DNA from: a bacterium
Lineage (GTDB): Bacteria; Desulfobacterota; DSWW01
DNA length: 41,622 nucleotides
NCBI GenBank assembly: GCA_015486285.1
Contig: WFRX01000032.1
Coordinates: forward strand, 1 to 41,622
Reading direction: 5' to 3'
The position numbers and the translations under genes are program-made. The notes under the pieces are model-generated. The model was given only the letters and a program-made list of their open reading frames with translations, was not told where the DNA came from and did not search any database. Of this stretch, positions 33,452 to 41,496 are shown one piece after another; within the stretch, counting starts at the first letter, position 1; each line of letters begins with the position of its first letter.

Positions 33452-35077
33452 ATGTCATCAGAAGAACTGGATATCAAGCCGGAGGAACTACTCGATTTCG
33501 ATTATGATCCTCCCCAAAAGGATTGGATGGACCCCTCTGTAGCCTTTCGGAAGGGGACGTATTGCTACAGCGCCGCCCCGAAGAACCTCGAGTACCTCGG
33601 GTTGCCGAACCCGAGGGACTGGCAGCCGCACGACAAGGACTGGAAGCTGCCGCCCGACTGGAAAGAGACCATCCTCGATGGGATGAAGGACCGGTTGAGC
33701 AAGTTCCGCTCTTTTCAACTCTTCATGGACATCTGCGTTCGTTGCGGCGCGTGTGCCGACAAGTGCCACTTTTTCATTGGTTCCGGAGATCCGAAGAACA
33801 TGCCGGTACTCAGGGCGGAGCTGATGCGGTCGGTCTACCGGAACGATTTCACCGCCGCGGGAAAGATTCTGGGCAAACTGGCGGGTGGACGGGAGCTGAC
33901 GGAAGAGGTTTTGAAGGAGTGGTTCTACTATTTCTACCAGTGCACCGAGTGCCGCCGCTGCTCGGTTTTCTGCCCTTATGGGATCGACACGGCGGAAATC
34001 ACGATGATGGCCCGAGAGCTTCTCAATCTCGTGGGCTGCAACATCAACTGGGCCTTGGAACCGGTCGCGAATTGCCAGCGGACGGGAAACCACCTGGGGA
34101 TTCAGCCCCACACCTTCAAGGACTCGCTCGAGTTCTTCCAGGACGAGATCGAGGATATCACGGGAATCAAGGTGAACCTGCCCATCAACAAGAAGGGAGC
34201 CGACGTCCTCTTTGTCGTACCCTCAGGGGACTATTTCGCGGACCCCGGGACCTTTACGTTGATGGGCTACTTGATGCTTTTCCACGAGATCGGTCTCGAC
34301 TATACGTGGAGTACGTACGCTTCGGAGGGGGGCAACTTCGGCCTCTTCAACTCCCACGAACTGATCAAGAGGTTGAACGCCAAGATCTACTTGGAAGCGA
34401 AGCGCCTGGGCGTGAAGTGGATCCTCGGGGGCGAATGTGGGCACATGTGGCGGGTCGTGAATCAGTATATGGATACGATGAACGGTCCTGCGGACTTCTT
34501 GGAAGAGCCGGTTTCGCCGATCACGGGGACCAAGTTCGAGAATGCGAAAAGCACGAAAATGGTGCACATCTGCGAATTCACCGCCGATCTGATGCAGCAC
34601 AACAAGTTGAAGCTCGACCCGAGCCGCAATGACAGCCTGCGGGTCACTTTCCATGATTCCTGCAACCCCTCGCGGGCCATGGGGATCCTGGAGGAGCCTC
34701 GGTATGTGCTCAGGAATGTGTGCAAGCATTTCTACGAGATGCCGGAGAATACGATCCGGGAACAGACGTACTGTTGCGCCGGCGGCGCGGGGTTGGGTAC
34801 GGACGAGAACATGGAAATGCGGATGCGCGGAGGCTTGCCGCGGGGCAACGCGGTCCGTCATGTTCAGATGAAGCATGATGTCAACCGCCTCGCATGCATC
34901 TGTGCCATCGACCGGGCCACGCTGATTCCTCTCGTGGACTACTGGGCTCCCGGCGTTGAAGTGACAGGGGTGCATGAGCTGGTGGGTAACGCCCTGGTGA
35001 TGAAGGGGGAAAAGGAACGGGAACTCAGTATGCGTGGTGATCCCTTGAACGAGATGGAGGATGACGAGGATGTATGA
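33452..35077 (+). CDS. dsrK: DsrK, HdrD-like iron-sulfur subunit
   Basis: DsrK carries the catalytic site that reduces DsrC trisulfide, at a special [4Fe-4S] centre like that of heterodisulfide reductase HdrD. The 541-residue protein has two ferredoxin motifs (CVRCGACADKCHF at about residue 95, CTECRRCSVFCPYG at about residue 164) and the CCG domains typical of HdrD (FHDSCNPSRAMG at about residue 400, CCAGGAGLG at about residue 440). No signal peptide, so it sits on the cytoplasmic side, attached to DsrM. The start ATG is after GTAGGAAG in the 4-bp gap behind dsrM. dsrJ overlaps its end by 8 bases. Confidence 0.95.
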   Translation: MSSEELDIKPEELLDFDYDPPQKDWMDPSVAFRKGTYCYSAAPKNLEYLGLPNPRDWQPHDKDWKLPPDWKETILDGMKDRLSKFRSFQLFMDICVRCGACADKCHFFIGSGDPKNMPVLRAELMRSVYRNDFTAAGKILGKLAGGRELTEEVLKEWFYYFYQCTECRRCSVFCPYGIDTAEITMMARELLNLVGCNINWALEPVANCQRTGNHLGIQPHTFKDSLEFFQDEIEDITGIKVNLPINKKGADVLFVVPSGDYFADPGTFTLMGYLMLFHEIGLDYTWSTYASEGGNFGLFNSHELIKRLNAKIYLEAKRLGVKWILGGECGHMWRVVNQYMDTMNGPADFLEEPVSPITGTKFENAKSTKMVHICEFTADLMQHNKLKLDPSRNDSLRVTFHDSCNPSRAMGILEEPRYVLRNVCKHFYEMPENTIREQTYCCAGGAGLGTDENMEMRMRGGLPRGNAVRHVQMKHDVNRLACICAIDRATLIPLVDYWAPGVEVTGVHELVGNALVMKGEKERELSMRGDPLNEMEDDEDV

Positions 35078-35453
35078 TGGAGGAAAAATCGTAGCCGGAC
35101 TCGTAGTCTTCCTTGCGGTCGTCACCTCGCCGATCTGGTACAACGTGGTGGCCGGCAAAGCGGAGTACAGGCCCGATCCGAAGATCGTCAGCCAGGAGAA
35201 GCAGTGTGTGGCGCCGAAGGCTTGGATGACGGCCATGCACATGACGTTGCTGAACAGCTGGAGAGACTCGGTCGTCCGGGAAGACAATCGGGTGTATGTG
35301 GCGGCGAACGGAAAGACTTACAACATGAGCCTGTCCAAGACGTGCATGCAGTGCCATCCGAACAAGTCGGAGTTCTGCGATCGGTGCCACAACTACGCGA
35401 GCGTGAATCCGTACTGCTGGGACTGCCACGTCGAACCGAAGGAGAAAAAGTAA
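35070..35453 (+). CDS. dsrJ: DsrJ, trihaem cytochrome c
   Basis: DsrJ is the periplasmic cytochrome of DsrMKJOP. The 127-residue protein begins with a hydrophobic signal/anchor (IVAGLVVFLAVVTSPIWY) and has three CxxCH haem c motifs, CMQCH (about residue 92), CDRCH (103) and CWDCH (116), as usual for DsrJ. I chose ATG 35070 because GGAGG lies 9 bases upstream; an earlier ATG at 35061 directly abuts that site. It overlaps the end of dsrK by 8 bases, and its stop codon TAA overlaps the ATG of dsrO, so the operon is tightly coupled. Confidence 0.93.
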   Translation: MYDGGKIVAGLVVFLAVVTSPIWYNVVAGKAEYRPDPKIVSQEKQCVAPKAWMTAMHMTLLNSWRDSVVREDNRVYVAANGKTYNMSLSKTCMQCHPNKSEFCDRCHNYASVNPYCWDCHVEPKEKK

Positions 35454-36244
35454 TGGGCGTGAATCGAAGGGATTTCTTGAAAATCACCGGGCTGGGGGCC
35501 CTGGCGGGGGCCGGGAGCAAGGTGGCCGCGGATCTGGTCTTCAAGGATCAGGCCGAGGCCCGGGAAGCCCGGTCCAACAAAGGAGCCTTCGTCGGTAAAC
35601 GCTGGGCCATGGTGGTGGACACGAAGAAATGCATCGAAAAGGTGGAAAAGGACGGGTGCAGGGACTGCGCCATTGCGTGCCATACGGTCCACAACGTTCC
35701 CGACTTCGGGAACCCGAAAGATGAGATCAAGTGGATCTGGCAGGAGCCTTACGAGCATGCCTTCCCGAATCAACACCACCCGTATACGGCAGAGGGCCTC
35801 GAGGGGGCCCCTTTCGTCGTGTTTTGCAACCACTGCGACAATCCCCCTTGCGTACGGGTGTGCCCCACAAAGGCGACGTTCAAGCGGGAAGACGGCATCG
35901 TGATGATGGATTTTCACCGTTGTATCGGTTGCCGGTTCTGCATGGCGGCCTGCCCTTACGGATCCAGGAGCTTCAACTGGAGAAACCCGCGTCCTTTTAT
36001 CCAGAACATACAGGAGAATTTTCCCACCCGGATGCGCGGGGTCGTGGAAAAATGCCTTTTCTGCGAGGAGAGGCTGGCCGAGGGCCTTTCTCCCGCCTGT
36101 GTTGAGGCCTGCAAGGTAAAGGCGTTGATCTTTGGGGATCTGGAAGATCCCGATTCCGAAGTGAGGGAGATCTTGCATACACATCGGAGTATTCAACGGA
36201 AGCCTGGGCTGGGAACGATGCCACAGATATACTATATCGTGTGA
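35453..36244 (+). CDS. dsrO: DsrO, periplasmic ferredoxin-like subunit
   Basis: DsrO is a periplasmic iron-sulfur protein of the NrfC/HybA type in DsrMKJOP. The 263-residue protein begins with a twin-arginine signal (NRRDFLKITGLGALAGAG). Sixteen-cysteine-type ferredoxin motifs follow: CRDCAIAC, CNHCDNPPCVRVCP, CIGCRFCMAACP, and CLFCEERLAEGLSPACVEAC, so it should hold four [4Fe-4S] clusters less any missing ligand. It would shuttle electrons between DsrJ and the membrane subunit DsrP. ATG overlaps the dsrJ stop (TAATG), and dsrP starts 7 bp after its stop. Confidence 0.93.
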   Translation: MGVNRRDFLKITGLGALAGAGSKVAADLVFKDQAEAREARSNKGAFVGKRWAMVVDTKKCIEKVEKDGCRDCAIACHTVHNVPDFGNPKDEIKWIWQEPYEHAFPNQHHPYTAEGLEGAPFVVFCNHCDNPPCVRVCPTKATFKREDGIVMMDFHRCIGCRFCMAACPYGSRSFNWRNPRPFIQNIQENFPTRMRGVVEKCLFCEERLAEGLSPACVEACKVKALIFGDLEDPDSEVREILHTHRSIQRKPGLGTMPQIYYIV

Positions 36245-36251
36245 GGAAATC

Positions 36252-37418
36252 ATGATTGACAAGGCACTGATAGGCGGAAAAAAGTATTATGGGCTGATTG
36301 CGGTCCTGCTCGGTGTGATCGGGGTCGGATTTCTCTGTTACCTGTGGCAGTTTTTCCACGGCCTGGGCATCACGGGAATGGGCCGGGACGTGAGTTGGGG
36401 GCTCTACATCGCGCAGTTCACCTTTCTTGTCGGTGTCGCCGCCTCCGCGGTGATGGTCGTCCTGCCCTACTACCTGCACAACTACAAGGCCTTCGGCAGA
36501 ATCACGGTGCTGGGAGAGTTTCTGGCCATCTCTTCCGTAGCCATGTGCATGCTGTTCATCTTTGTCGACATGGGGCAGCCGTTGCGCGTCCTGAATGTTC
36601 TGCTCCACCCGACGCCGAATTCGGTCATGTTCTGGGACATGCTGGTCCTGAGCGGCTACCTCGCGCTGAACATCCTGATCGGGTGGATTTCCCTGGACTG
36701 CGAGCGAAAGGGCGTGGCCCCGCCCAAATGGATCAAGCCTTTTGTGTATCTCTCCATACCCTGGGCCGTGAGTATCCACACGGTCACGGCGTTCCTGTAT
36801 GCCGGCCTTCCGGGGAGGCATCTGTGGCTGACAGCGATCATGGCGGCCCGATTCATAGCCTCGGCATTCGCTTCAGGTCCCTCGCTGCTGATTATCCTGT
36901 GCCTGATCGTGAGAAAGACGACGCGCTTCGATCCGGGGAAAGAGGCGGTTCAGACGCTGGCCAAGATTGTCACCTATGCGATGATCATCAATCTCTTTTT
37001 CCTGGGTTTGGAGTTTTTCACCGCCTTCTACAGCCGGATTCCCGGCCACATGCAGCCCCTGGTCTACCTGTACGCCGGGCTGGAGGGGCACGGGGTGCTG
37101 ATTCCGTGGATGTGGACATCGACCGCCCTGGCGGCTCTCTCCCTCGTCTTACTGGTGAACCCTGTTACGCGCAGGCATGAGAGTGTGCTGGTCGTGGCGG
37201 TGGTGTCGGTCTTCTTCTCCACCTGGATCGACAAGGGGATGGGGCTGGTGGTGGGCGGGTTCATTCCGAATCCTCTTGAGGAGGTTGTGGAATATGTGCC
37301 TACCTTGCCCGAGGTCCTGATCACGCTGGGCGTCTGGGCGATCGGGTTCCTGATCCTGACGATTCTTTTCAAAATCGCCATTACGGTGAAGGAAGGAGTG
37401 GAAGAGGCGGGTGCTTGA
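36252..37418 (+). CDS. dsrP: DsrP, NrfD-like integral membrane subunit
   Basis: DsrP is a quinone-reacting NrfD/PsrC-type membrane protein. The 388-residue protein consists almost wholly of about ten hydrophobic helices (YYGLIAVLLGVIGVGFL, AQFTFLVGVAASAVMVVL, ISSVAMCMLFIFVDMGQPL, and others) and ends KIAITVKEGVEEAGA. With DsrO and DsrJ it forms the menaquinone module of the complex. ATG 36252 follows GTGAGGAAATC, overlapping the dsrO end. A promoter-like sequence overlaps its stop codon, and a small ferredoxin gene follows. Confidence 0.93.
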   Translation: MIDKALIGGKKYYGLIAVLLGVIGVGFLCYLWQFFHGLGITGMGRDVSWGLYIAQFTFLVGVAASAVMVVLPYYLHNYKAFGRITVLGEFLAISSVAMCMLFIFVDMGQPLRVLNVLLHPTPNSVMFWDMLVLSGYLALNILIGWISLDCERKGVAPPKWIKPFVYLSIPWAVSIHTVTAFLYAGLPGRHLWLTAIMAARFIASAFASGPSLLIILCLIVRKTTRFDPGKEAVQTLAKIVTYAMIINLFFLGLEFFTAFYSRIPGHMQPLVYLYAGLEGHGVLIPWMWTSTALAALSLVLLVNPVTRRHESVLVVAVVSVFFSTWIDKGMGLVVGGFIPNPLEEVVEYVPTLPEVLITLGVWAIGFLILTILFKIAITVKEGVEEAGA

Positions 37419-37444
37419 CTCCCCTGTTGCCTATTTGATATAAA
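37415..37444 (+). promoter_or_regulatory. Internal promoter overlapping the dsrP stop codon
   Basis: TTGACT (37415-37420), which includes the dsrP TGA stop, is followed after 18 bases by TATAAA (37439-37444), giving a start near 37451 and a ~24-base leader for the ferredoxin gene. Both hexamers match 5 of 6 consensus bases. Confidence 0.55.
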
Positions 37445-37466
37445 GCAAATTTTCTAAACAGGGGAG
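37419..37466 (+). repeat. Inverted repeat that can cover the ferredoxin ribosome site
   Basis: The 10-base arms CTCCCCTGTT (37419-37428) and AACAGGGGAG (37457-37466) are exact complements, with a 28-base A/T-rich spacer. The right arm contains GGGGAG, the ribosome-binding sequence of the ferredoxin gene. In a read-through message from dsrP the arms could pair and hide it. In a message starting at the internal promoter the left arm is absent. Confidence 0.6.
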
Positions 37467-37474
37467 AAGCGAAC

Positions 37475-37660
37475 ATGTACCAGATCACAGTCGACAAAGA
37501 GAAGTGTACCGGATGTGGAGAGTGCGTGGACATTTGCCCGGCGGAGGTGCTCGAGCTGGTTGATGAAAAATGCGAGCCCACGAATATAGACGAATGCCTG
37601 GGCTGTGAAAGCTGCGTCGAAACGTGCCCGGAATCGGCAATCACGCTGACCGAGAGTTGA
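37475..37660 (+). CDS. 2[4Fe-4S] ferredoxin
   Basis: The 61-residue protein is a classic small bacterial ferredoxin with CTGCGECVDICP and CLGCESCVETCP. It is a low-potential cytoplasmic electron carrier. The start is ATG 8 bases after GGGGAG. It follows dsrP by 56 bp and ends before a strong terminator, so it forms the tail of the dsrMKJOP unit while having its own promoter-like sequence. A role as electron donor to sulfite reductase or DsrMK is inferred from position. Confidence 0.93.
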   Translation: MYQITVDKEKCTGCGECVDICPAEVLELVDEKCEPTNIDECLGCESCVETCPESAITLTES

Positions 37661-37668
37661 GACCCTGA

Positions 37669-37706
37669 GGCACACAGGCGACTTGGCTTCGCCTGTGTGC
37701 CCTTTT
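37669..37706 (+). terminator. Terminator after dsrMKJOP-ferredoxin
   Basis: The arms 37669-37681 and 37689-37701 form a perfect 13-bp stem with a 7-base loop, followed by CTTTT. It also sits at the end of the convergent precorrin-2 dehydrogenase gene, whose stop codon begins at 37705. Confidence 0.85.
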
Positions 37707-38364
37707 ACTTGTGTTTCGGACGGGCCCGTTTCCAGCCCCTTTCCATCCTGGTGAGAAGCTGATCATCGCCCTCAAGGAACCTGTGCGTCGCCTCGGAGTG
37801 GAGGAGCCGTTCCAGGATCCGCTTGCGTGTGTGTTCTGAAGGGATCGTTTCCCTCAACCGCGTACGGATACCCGCGATTCTTTCCAGAAGCGGGCCGTAC
37901 CGCTCCGGGATCGCCTCCTCGAGCCCCTGGCGAAGCCAACGGGCAAAAGCGGGGCACTTTCCCCCCGTGGAGATCGCCACCTGCAGGTTTCCGCGATCGA
38001 TTCGGGAGGGAATGAACACGTTGCACAACCCGGGTCGATCGACCACGTTGATCAGGCGGCCTGCGGCATGGGCATCCTCGAAGACCCTTTTGTTCACCCC
38101 CGCATCGTCGGTTGCGGAGATGACCAGAAAATACCCGGCGGCCTCCCCCTGACGATAGGCCCGCTGCTCCATAGGGACTCGGCCCTTTTCGAGCCATGCC
38201 TGAAAGGCAGGGGAAAAGGACCGGGCGACTACGCGCAGGCGGCAGCCCGTACCCGACAGGCCCCGGGCCTTCCGGAAGGCCACTTCTCCCCCTCCGACGA
38301 GGAGAACGGGCTTACCGCTGAGATTGAGAGAAATCGGGTAGGTGGATTCGGCTGAAGACTTCAT
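37705..38364 (-). CDS. Precorrin-2 dehydrogenase (Met8/CysG N-domain type)
   Basis: The enzyme oxidises precorrin-2 to sirohydrochlorin with NAD, a step to siroheme. The 219-residue protein has the NAD-binding motif LLVGGGEVAFRKARGL and the family segments FLVISATDDAGVNKRVFEDA and NVVDRPGLCNVFIPSRIDRGNLQVAISTGGKCPAFAR. The last ~80 residues form the helical dimerisation domain. Whether it also chelates iron, as the bifunctional Met8p does, cannot be told. Its ATG overlaps the TGA of cobA by 4 bases (ATGA), so the two are translationally coupled. It is convergent with the ferredoxin at the end of the dsrMKJOP operon and supplies siroheme for DsrAB. Confidence 0.88.
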   Translation of the reverse strand: MKSSAESTYPISLNLSGKPVLLVGGGEVAFRKARGLSGTGCRLRVVARSFSPAFQAWLEKGRVPMEQRAYRQGEAAGYFLVISATDDAGVNKRVFEDAHAAGRLINVVDRPGLCNVFIPSRIDRGNLQVAISTGGKCPAFARWLRQGLEEAIPERYGPLLERIAGIRTRLRETIPSEHTRKRILERLLHSEATHRFLEGDDQLLTRMERGWKRARPKHK

Positions 38365-39119
38365 GGGATGTTTTTGCCGATGAGCCGTTCCCGAAGGCGG
38401 ACGACCTCCCCGATGACGATGATGCCGGGAGGGTTCAGCGCGGCCGCTTCCTTTTTCTCCACAATGTCCCCCAGAGTGCCCGTCAGAACCTGCTGTTCCG
38501 GATAGGTCCCCCAGGTGATGATGCAGGCCGGCGTGGCGGGCGGCCTGCCGTGAAGAATCAGTTCCTCCACGATCTTCCCGAGGTTGGTGACTCCCATCAG
38601 GATGACCAGTGTACTGTCGTTCGGAGCGATCAGATCGTAGCGAAGCTGAGATCGGTCCTTGGAGAACGTTTCATGGCCGGTGATGATAGAGGCCATGGAG
38701 CAGAATTCGCGGTGGGTGATCGGGATGCCGGCGTAAGCGGGAACGGCGGTTGCCGACGTCACTCCGGGGACGACCTCCCAGGCGATTCCCGCTTCTACGA
38801 GGTAGAGCACCTCCTCGGCGCCTCGTCCGAACACAAAGGGATCCCCTCCCTTCAACCGAACGACGAGTTTCCCTTCCCGGGCCTTGGCGACCATCAAGGC
38901 GTTGATCTCGTCCTGCGGAAGCGTGTGGTGATCGCATTTTTTCCCGACGTAGAGTTTTTCCGCCGTTTGAGGAATTTCAGAGAGAACCTCAGGGTGGACG
39001 AGGCGATCGTAGATCACCACATCGGCCATCTGCAGCAGCCTGAAACCCTTCAGGGTGATCAGGCCGGGATCGCCGGGACCGGCACCCACAAGATAGACTT
39101 TGCCCTTTTTATGTTCCAA
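38361..39119 (-). CDS. cobA: Uroporphyrinogen-III C-methyltransferase
   Basis: The enzyme adds two SAM methyl groups to uroporphyrinogen III, giving precorrin-2, the branch point to siroheme. The 252-residue protein has the SUMT motifs VGAGPGDPGLITLKG, VVRLKGGDPFVFGRG and GVTSATAVPAYAGIPITHR. It is a single-domain enzyme, without the HemD fusion known in some sulfate reducers. The start is TTG at 39119, about 8 bases after AAGGGAGAG; no ATG is near. It is followed by the overlapping precorrin-2 dehydrogenase. The upstream region holds the hairpin repeats described separately. Confidence 0.92.
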   Translation of the reverse strand: MEHKKGKVYLVGAGPGDPGLITLKGFRLLQMADVVIYDRLVHPEVLSEIPQTAEKLYVGKKCDHHTLPQDEINALMVAKAREGKLVVRLKGGDPFVFGRGAEEVLYLVEAGIAWEVVPGVTSATAVPAYAGIPITHREFCSMASIITGHETFSKDRSQLRYDLIAPNDSTLVILMGVTNLGKIVEELILHGRPPATPACIITWGTYPEQQVLTGTLGDIVEKKEAAALNPPGIIVIGEVVRLRERLIGKNIP

Positions 39120-39189
39120 GAGAAAACTCTCCCTTCGTCCGAGTCGCGTTCAAACCAGCGTAACAAATGGAGGTGCGGTTATCAATTCA

Positions 39190-39287
39190 GCGGCATCCCG
39201 GTTCAAAATGAGATCTGCTTGGGCTCCGTCTCCCGCTCCCCCTACAAAGTCGCCCTGCACAGATCTCATTTTGAACCGGGATGCCGC
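39190..39287. repeat. Long-hairpin repeat A
   Basis: The arms 39190-39217 and 39260-39287 form a perfect 28-bp stem with a 42-base loop. The loop contains TTGGGCTCC, CCGCTCCCCCTAC and AAGTCGCCCTGCA, which recur in elements B, C and D. Arms differ in sequence from the other elements except for the inner RRTCTG / CAGAYY. Confidence 0.9.
39212..39242 (+). repeat. 31-bp direct repeat, copy 1
   Basis: This segment, from GATCTGCTTGGG to CTCCCCC, is repeated exactly at 39332-39362. It is the left inner part of element A. Confidence 0.9.
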
Positions 39288-39319
39288 CAGAGGCCCCGCC
39301 ATTCCCATGAGCGGCCACC

Positions 39320-39378
39320 ATCTTTCCTGTCGATCTGCTTGGGCTCCGTCTCCCGCTCCCCCCATACGAGGGAAAGAT
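39320..39378. repeat. Truncated hairpin repeat B
   Basis: The arms ATCTTTCC (39320-39327) and GGAAAGAT (39371-39378) enclose a 43-base loop that contains the exact 31-bp copy (39332-39362). The right half of the loop (AAGTCGCCC and after) is missing, so B looks like a truncated copy with a short new stem. Confidence 0.7.
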
Positions 39379-39562
39379 TTGTTTTGAAGGTCCCGGTGCG
39401 TAAGATCAACGCATTGTGGCCACATAGCTGCTTTCCTTGTTCTTGCCTCTGTGCTACCTTCCTAGATCTGGAGTGAGAAGCGCTTCTTTTTTTTCGGGGA
39501 TGGATACGTATAAGCGAAGTGACTTGGAAATATCGCTATGTTTTCATTTCAGGTCTCGAGTT

Positions 39563-39638
39563 GTTCGGTGCTGTCCAGGGGTCCGTCGGAGATTTGTGCA
39601 GGGCGGCTTCGTAGGGGGAGCCCTGGACAGCACCGAAC
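39563..39638. repeat. Long-hairpin repeat C, opposite orientation
   Basis: The arms 39563-39580 and 39621-39638 form a perfect 18-bp stem (extended by G-U pairs) with a 40-base loop. Read on the minus strand, the loop carries CTCCCCCTAC and AAGCCGCCCTGCACA, nearly identical to the right half of element A. The left part (TTGGGCTCC) is absent. Confidence 0.85.
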
Positions 39639-39770
39639 GGCGAGCCTCACGTAAAACATGGGGATATTTCCACGTCACGCCACCAGGACTCTGGGAAGAC
39701 TCACCTGGAACAGGGATAGCACACACATACCGTCCCCGAATAGGGATAGCAGGGAGGCACGTACAGGAAC

Positions 39771-41492
39771 ATGGCATCGATTATTGATCTTCTCTCCCGC
39801 CCGATCCTGGAGATTGTTGAGGATCATCTGGGTCATGCGGTGGCGGATCCGAAGAACCTCCGGGTAAGTCCCGCAAGGAATCCCAAGTTTGGTGATTACC
39901 AGTTCAACGGGGCCATGAGCCTTGCGAAGCAACTGGGAAGGCCTCCCCGGGAGCTTGCCGGGGAACTGGCGGCCAGGCTGGAGGGCCTGCCCTGGCTGGA
40001 AGAGATAGAAGTGGCCGGGCCCGGCTTCGTGAACCTCCGGCTGTCCGGCGCCTGGCTTTCCGACCGCATCGGGGAGGTGTTCCAGGACGAGCGGCTCGGG
40101 GTGGAGAGGCCGGGGGCGGGACGGAGCGTCGTGGTCGACTTTTCAAGCCCCAACGTGGCCAAGCCGATGCACATCGGTCACATTCGGTCCACGATTCTCG
40201 GCTTCGCCCTGGACCGGATGCATCGGTTTCTCGGGTTTGAGGTTATTGCGGACAACCATGTGGGGGACTGGGGGACCCAGTTCGGTATCCTTCTCGTGGG
40301 GTACCGCCGTTTTGGGAATCCCGATGCCTTTGACGAGGATCCCCTCGAGGAACTCGAAAGGGTCTACGTGGAAGGCTATCAAAGGGCGCAGCAGGACCCC
40401 GCCCTGATGGAGGAAGCGAGGAGGGAGCTGGTCCGCCTGCAGCAGGGAGATCCGGAGAATCGAAGGCTGTGGGAGAAATTCGTCAAGGCGTCTCTGCGGG
40501 AATTCGACAAGATCTACAAACGGCTCGGGATCGCCTTCGATGTCACCCTGGGCGAGAGTTTCTACAACGACCGACTCCAGGCGCTTGTCGAAGAGTTGGA
40601 AAAAAAGGGGCTCGCCAGCCGAAGCGACGGTGCGCTGGTGGTGTTCCTGGAAGAAGAAGGCCTGCCCCCCTTTATCATCCGGAAGAGCGATGGGGGATTC
40701 AACTACGCAACGACCGACATCGCCGCCATGCTGTACCGGATCGAGCGATGGGATCCCGCCAAGATTCTCTATGTTACCGATGAAGGGCAGCAGCTGCATT
40801 TCCGGCAGCTTTTCGCTGTCGCCCGTCGGATCGGGATTCAGGTCGAACTGGAGCATATCTGGTTCGGGATCATGCGCCTTCCCGAAGGCAAGTTTTCTAC
40901 CCGTGACGGGAACGTGATCCGCCTCGAGACATTCCTGGACGAGGCGGAACGCAGGGCCTACGAGGTCGTTCACAGATTGAACCCGGGCCTGGACGATGCT
41001 TTGAAGCGGGAGATCGCCCGGAAGGTGGGGCTCGGGGCGCTCCGGTATGCCGACATGAGTCAGAACCGCCAGTCGGCCATCGAATTCAGATGGGAGAAGG
41101 CCCTCTCCCTGGAAGGAAACTCGGCGCCGTACCTCCAGTATACGTATGCCCGTATCCAGAGCGTGTTCCGGAAGTACAGGGAGGAGTTTGGAGGAGGGGA
41201 TCTCCAGGGGACCCGTGTTTGCGTCGAAGGAGACCTGGAAAGGAAGCTTGCAAGGACGATCCTGGAATTCCCGGATTACCTCTACCGGGCCGCCGCCGCC
41301 TACCGCCCGAACCATTTGACCGACTATCTCTTCGACCTTGCCTCCTCGTACAACCGCTTCTACCAGAACGTTCCTTTCCTGAAGGCCCCGGAGGGCACCC
41401 GGGAAAGCCGCCTGGTCCTTTGCGACCTGGTCGGCCGGATCATCCGGACGGGCCTGGACCTCCTCGGGATCGAGGTGCCGGAGCAAATGTAG
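39771..41492 (+). CDS. argS: Arginyl-tRNA synthetase
   Basis: The 573-residue class I enzyme charges tRNA-Arg. It has an N-terminal Arg-tRNA-synthetase additional domain (about 1-110, with NPKFGDYQFNGAMSLAKQLG), the HIGH signature HIGHIRST at about residue 133, the KMSKS-like loop KFSTRDG at about residue 373, and the DALR anticodon-binding helices (WEKALSLEGNSAPYLQYTYARIQSVF, about 440 onward). ATG 39771 lies 5 bases after AGGA, with a second AGGGAGG further up. Its C-terminus ends IEVPEQM. It is divergent from cobA across the hairpin-repeat region, and another repeat directly follows its stop. Confidence 0.95.
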   Translation: MASIIDLLSRPILEIVEDHLGHAVADPKNLRVSPARNPKFGDYQFNGAMSLAKQLGRPPRELAGELAARLEGLPWLEEIEVAGPGFVNLRLSGAWLSDRIGEVFQDERLGVERPGAGRSVVVDFSSPNVAKPMHIGHIRSTILGFALDRMHRFLGFEVIADNHVGDWGTQFGILLVGYRRFGNPDAFDEDPLEELERVYVEGYQRAQQDPALMEEARRELVRLQQGDPENRRLWEKFVKASLREFDKIYKRLGIAFDVTLGESFYNDRLQALVEELEKKGLASRSDGALVVFLEEEGLPPFIIRKSDGGFNYATTDIAAMLYRIERWDPAKILYVTDEGQQLHFRQLFAVARRIGIQVELEHIWFGIMRLPEGKFSTRDGNVIRLETFLDEAERRAYEVVHRLNPGLDDALKREIARKVGLGALRYADMSQNRQSAIEFRWEKALSLEGNSAPYLQYTYARIQSVFRKYREEFGGGDLQGTRVCVEGDLERKLARTILEFPDYLYRAAAAYRPNHLTDYLFDLASSYNRFYQNVPFLKAPEGTRESRLVLCDLVGRIIRTGLDLLGIEVPEQM

Positions 41493-41496
41493 CGGA

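Larger units (their letters stand above)
39120..39770. other. 651-bp gene-free region with hairpin repeats
   Basis: The stretch between the divergent cobA and argS holds three long-hairpin elements (39190-39287, 39320-39378, 39563-39638) and a 31-bp direct repeat. Closer to argS, AGGGATAGCA occurs at 39712-39721 and 39742-39751. No gene with a ribosome site is seen. Confidence 0.7.
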
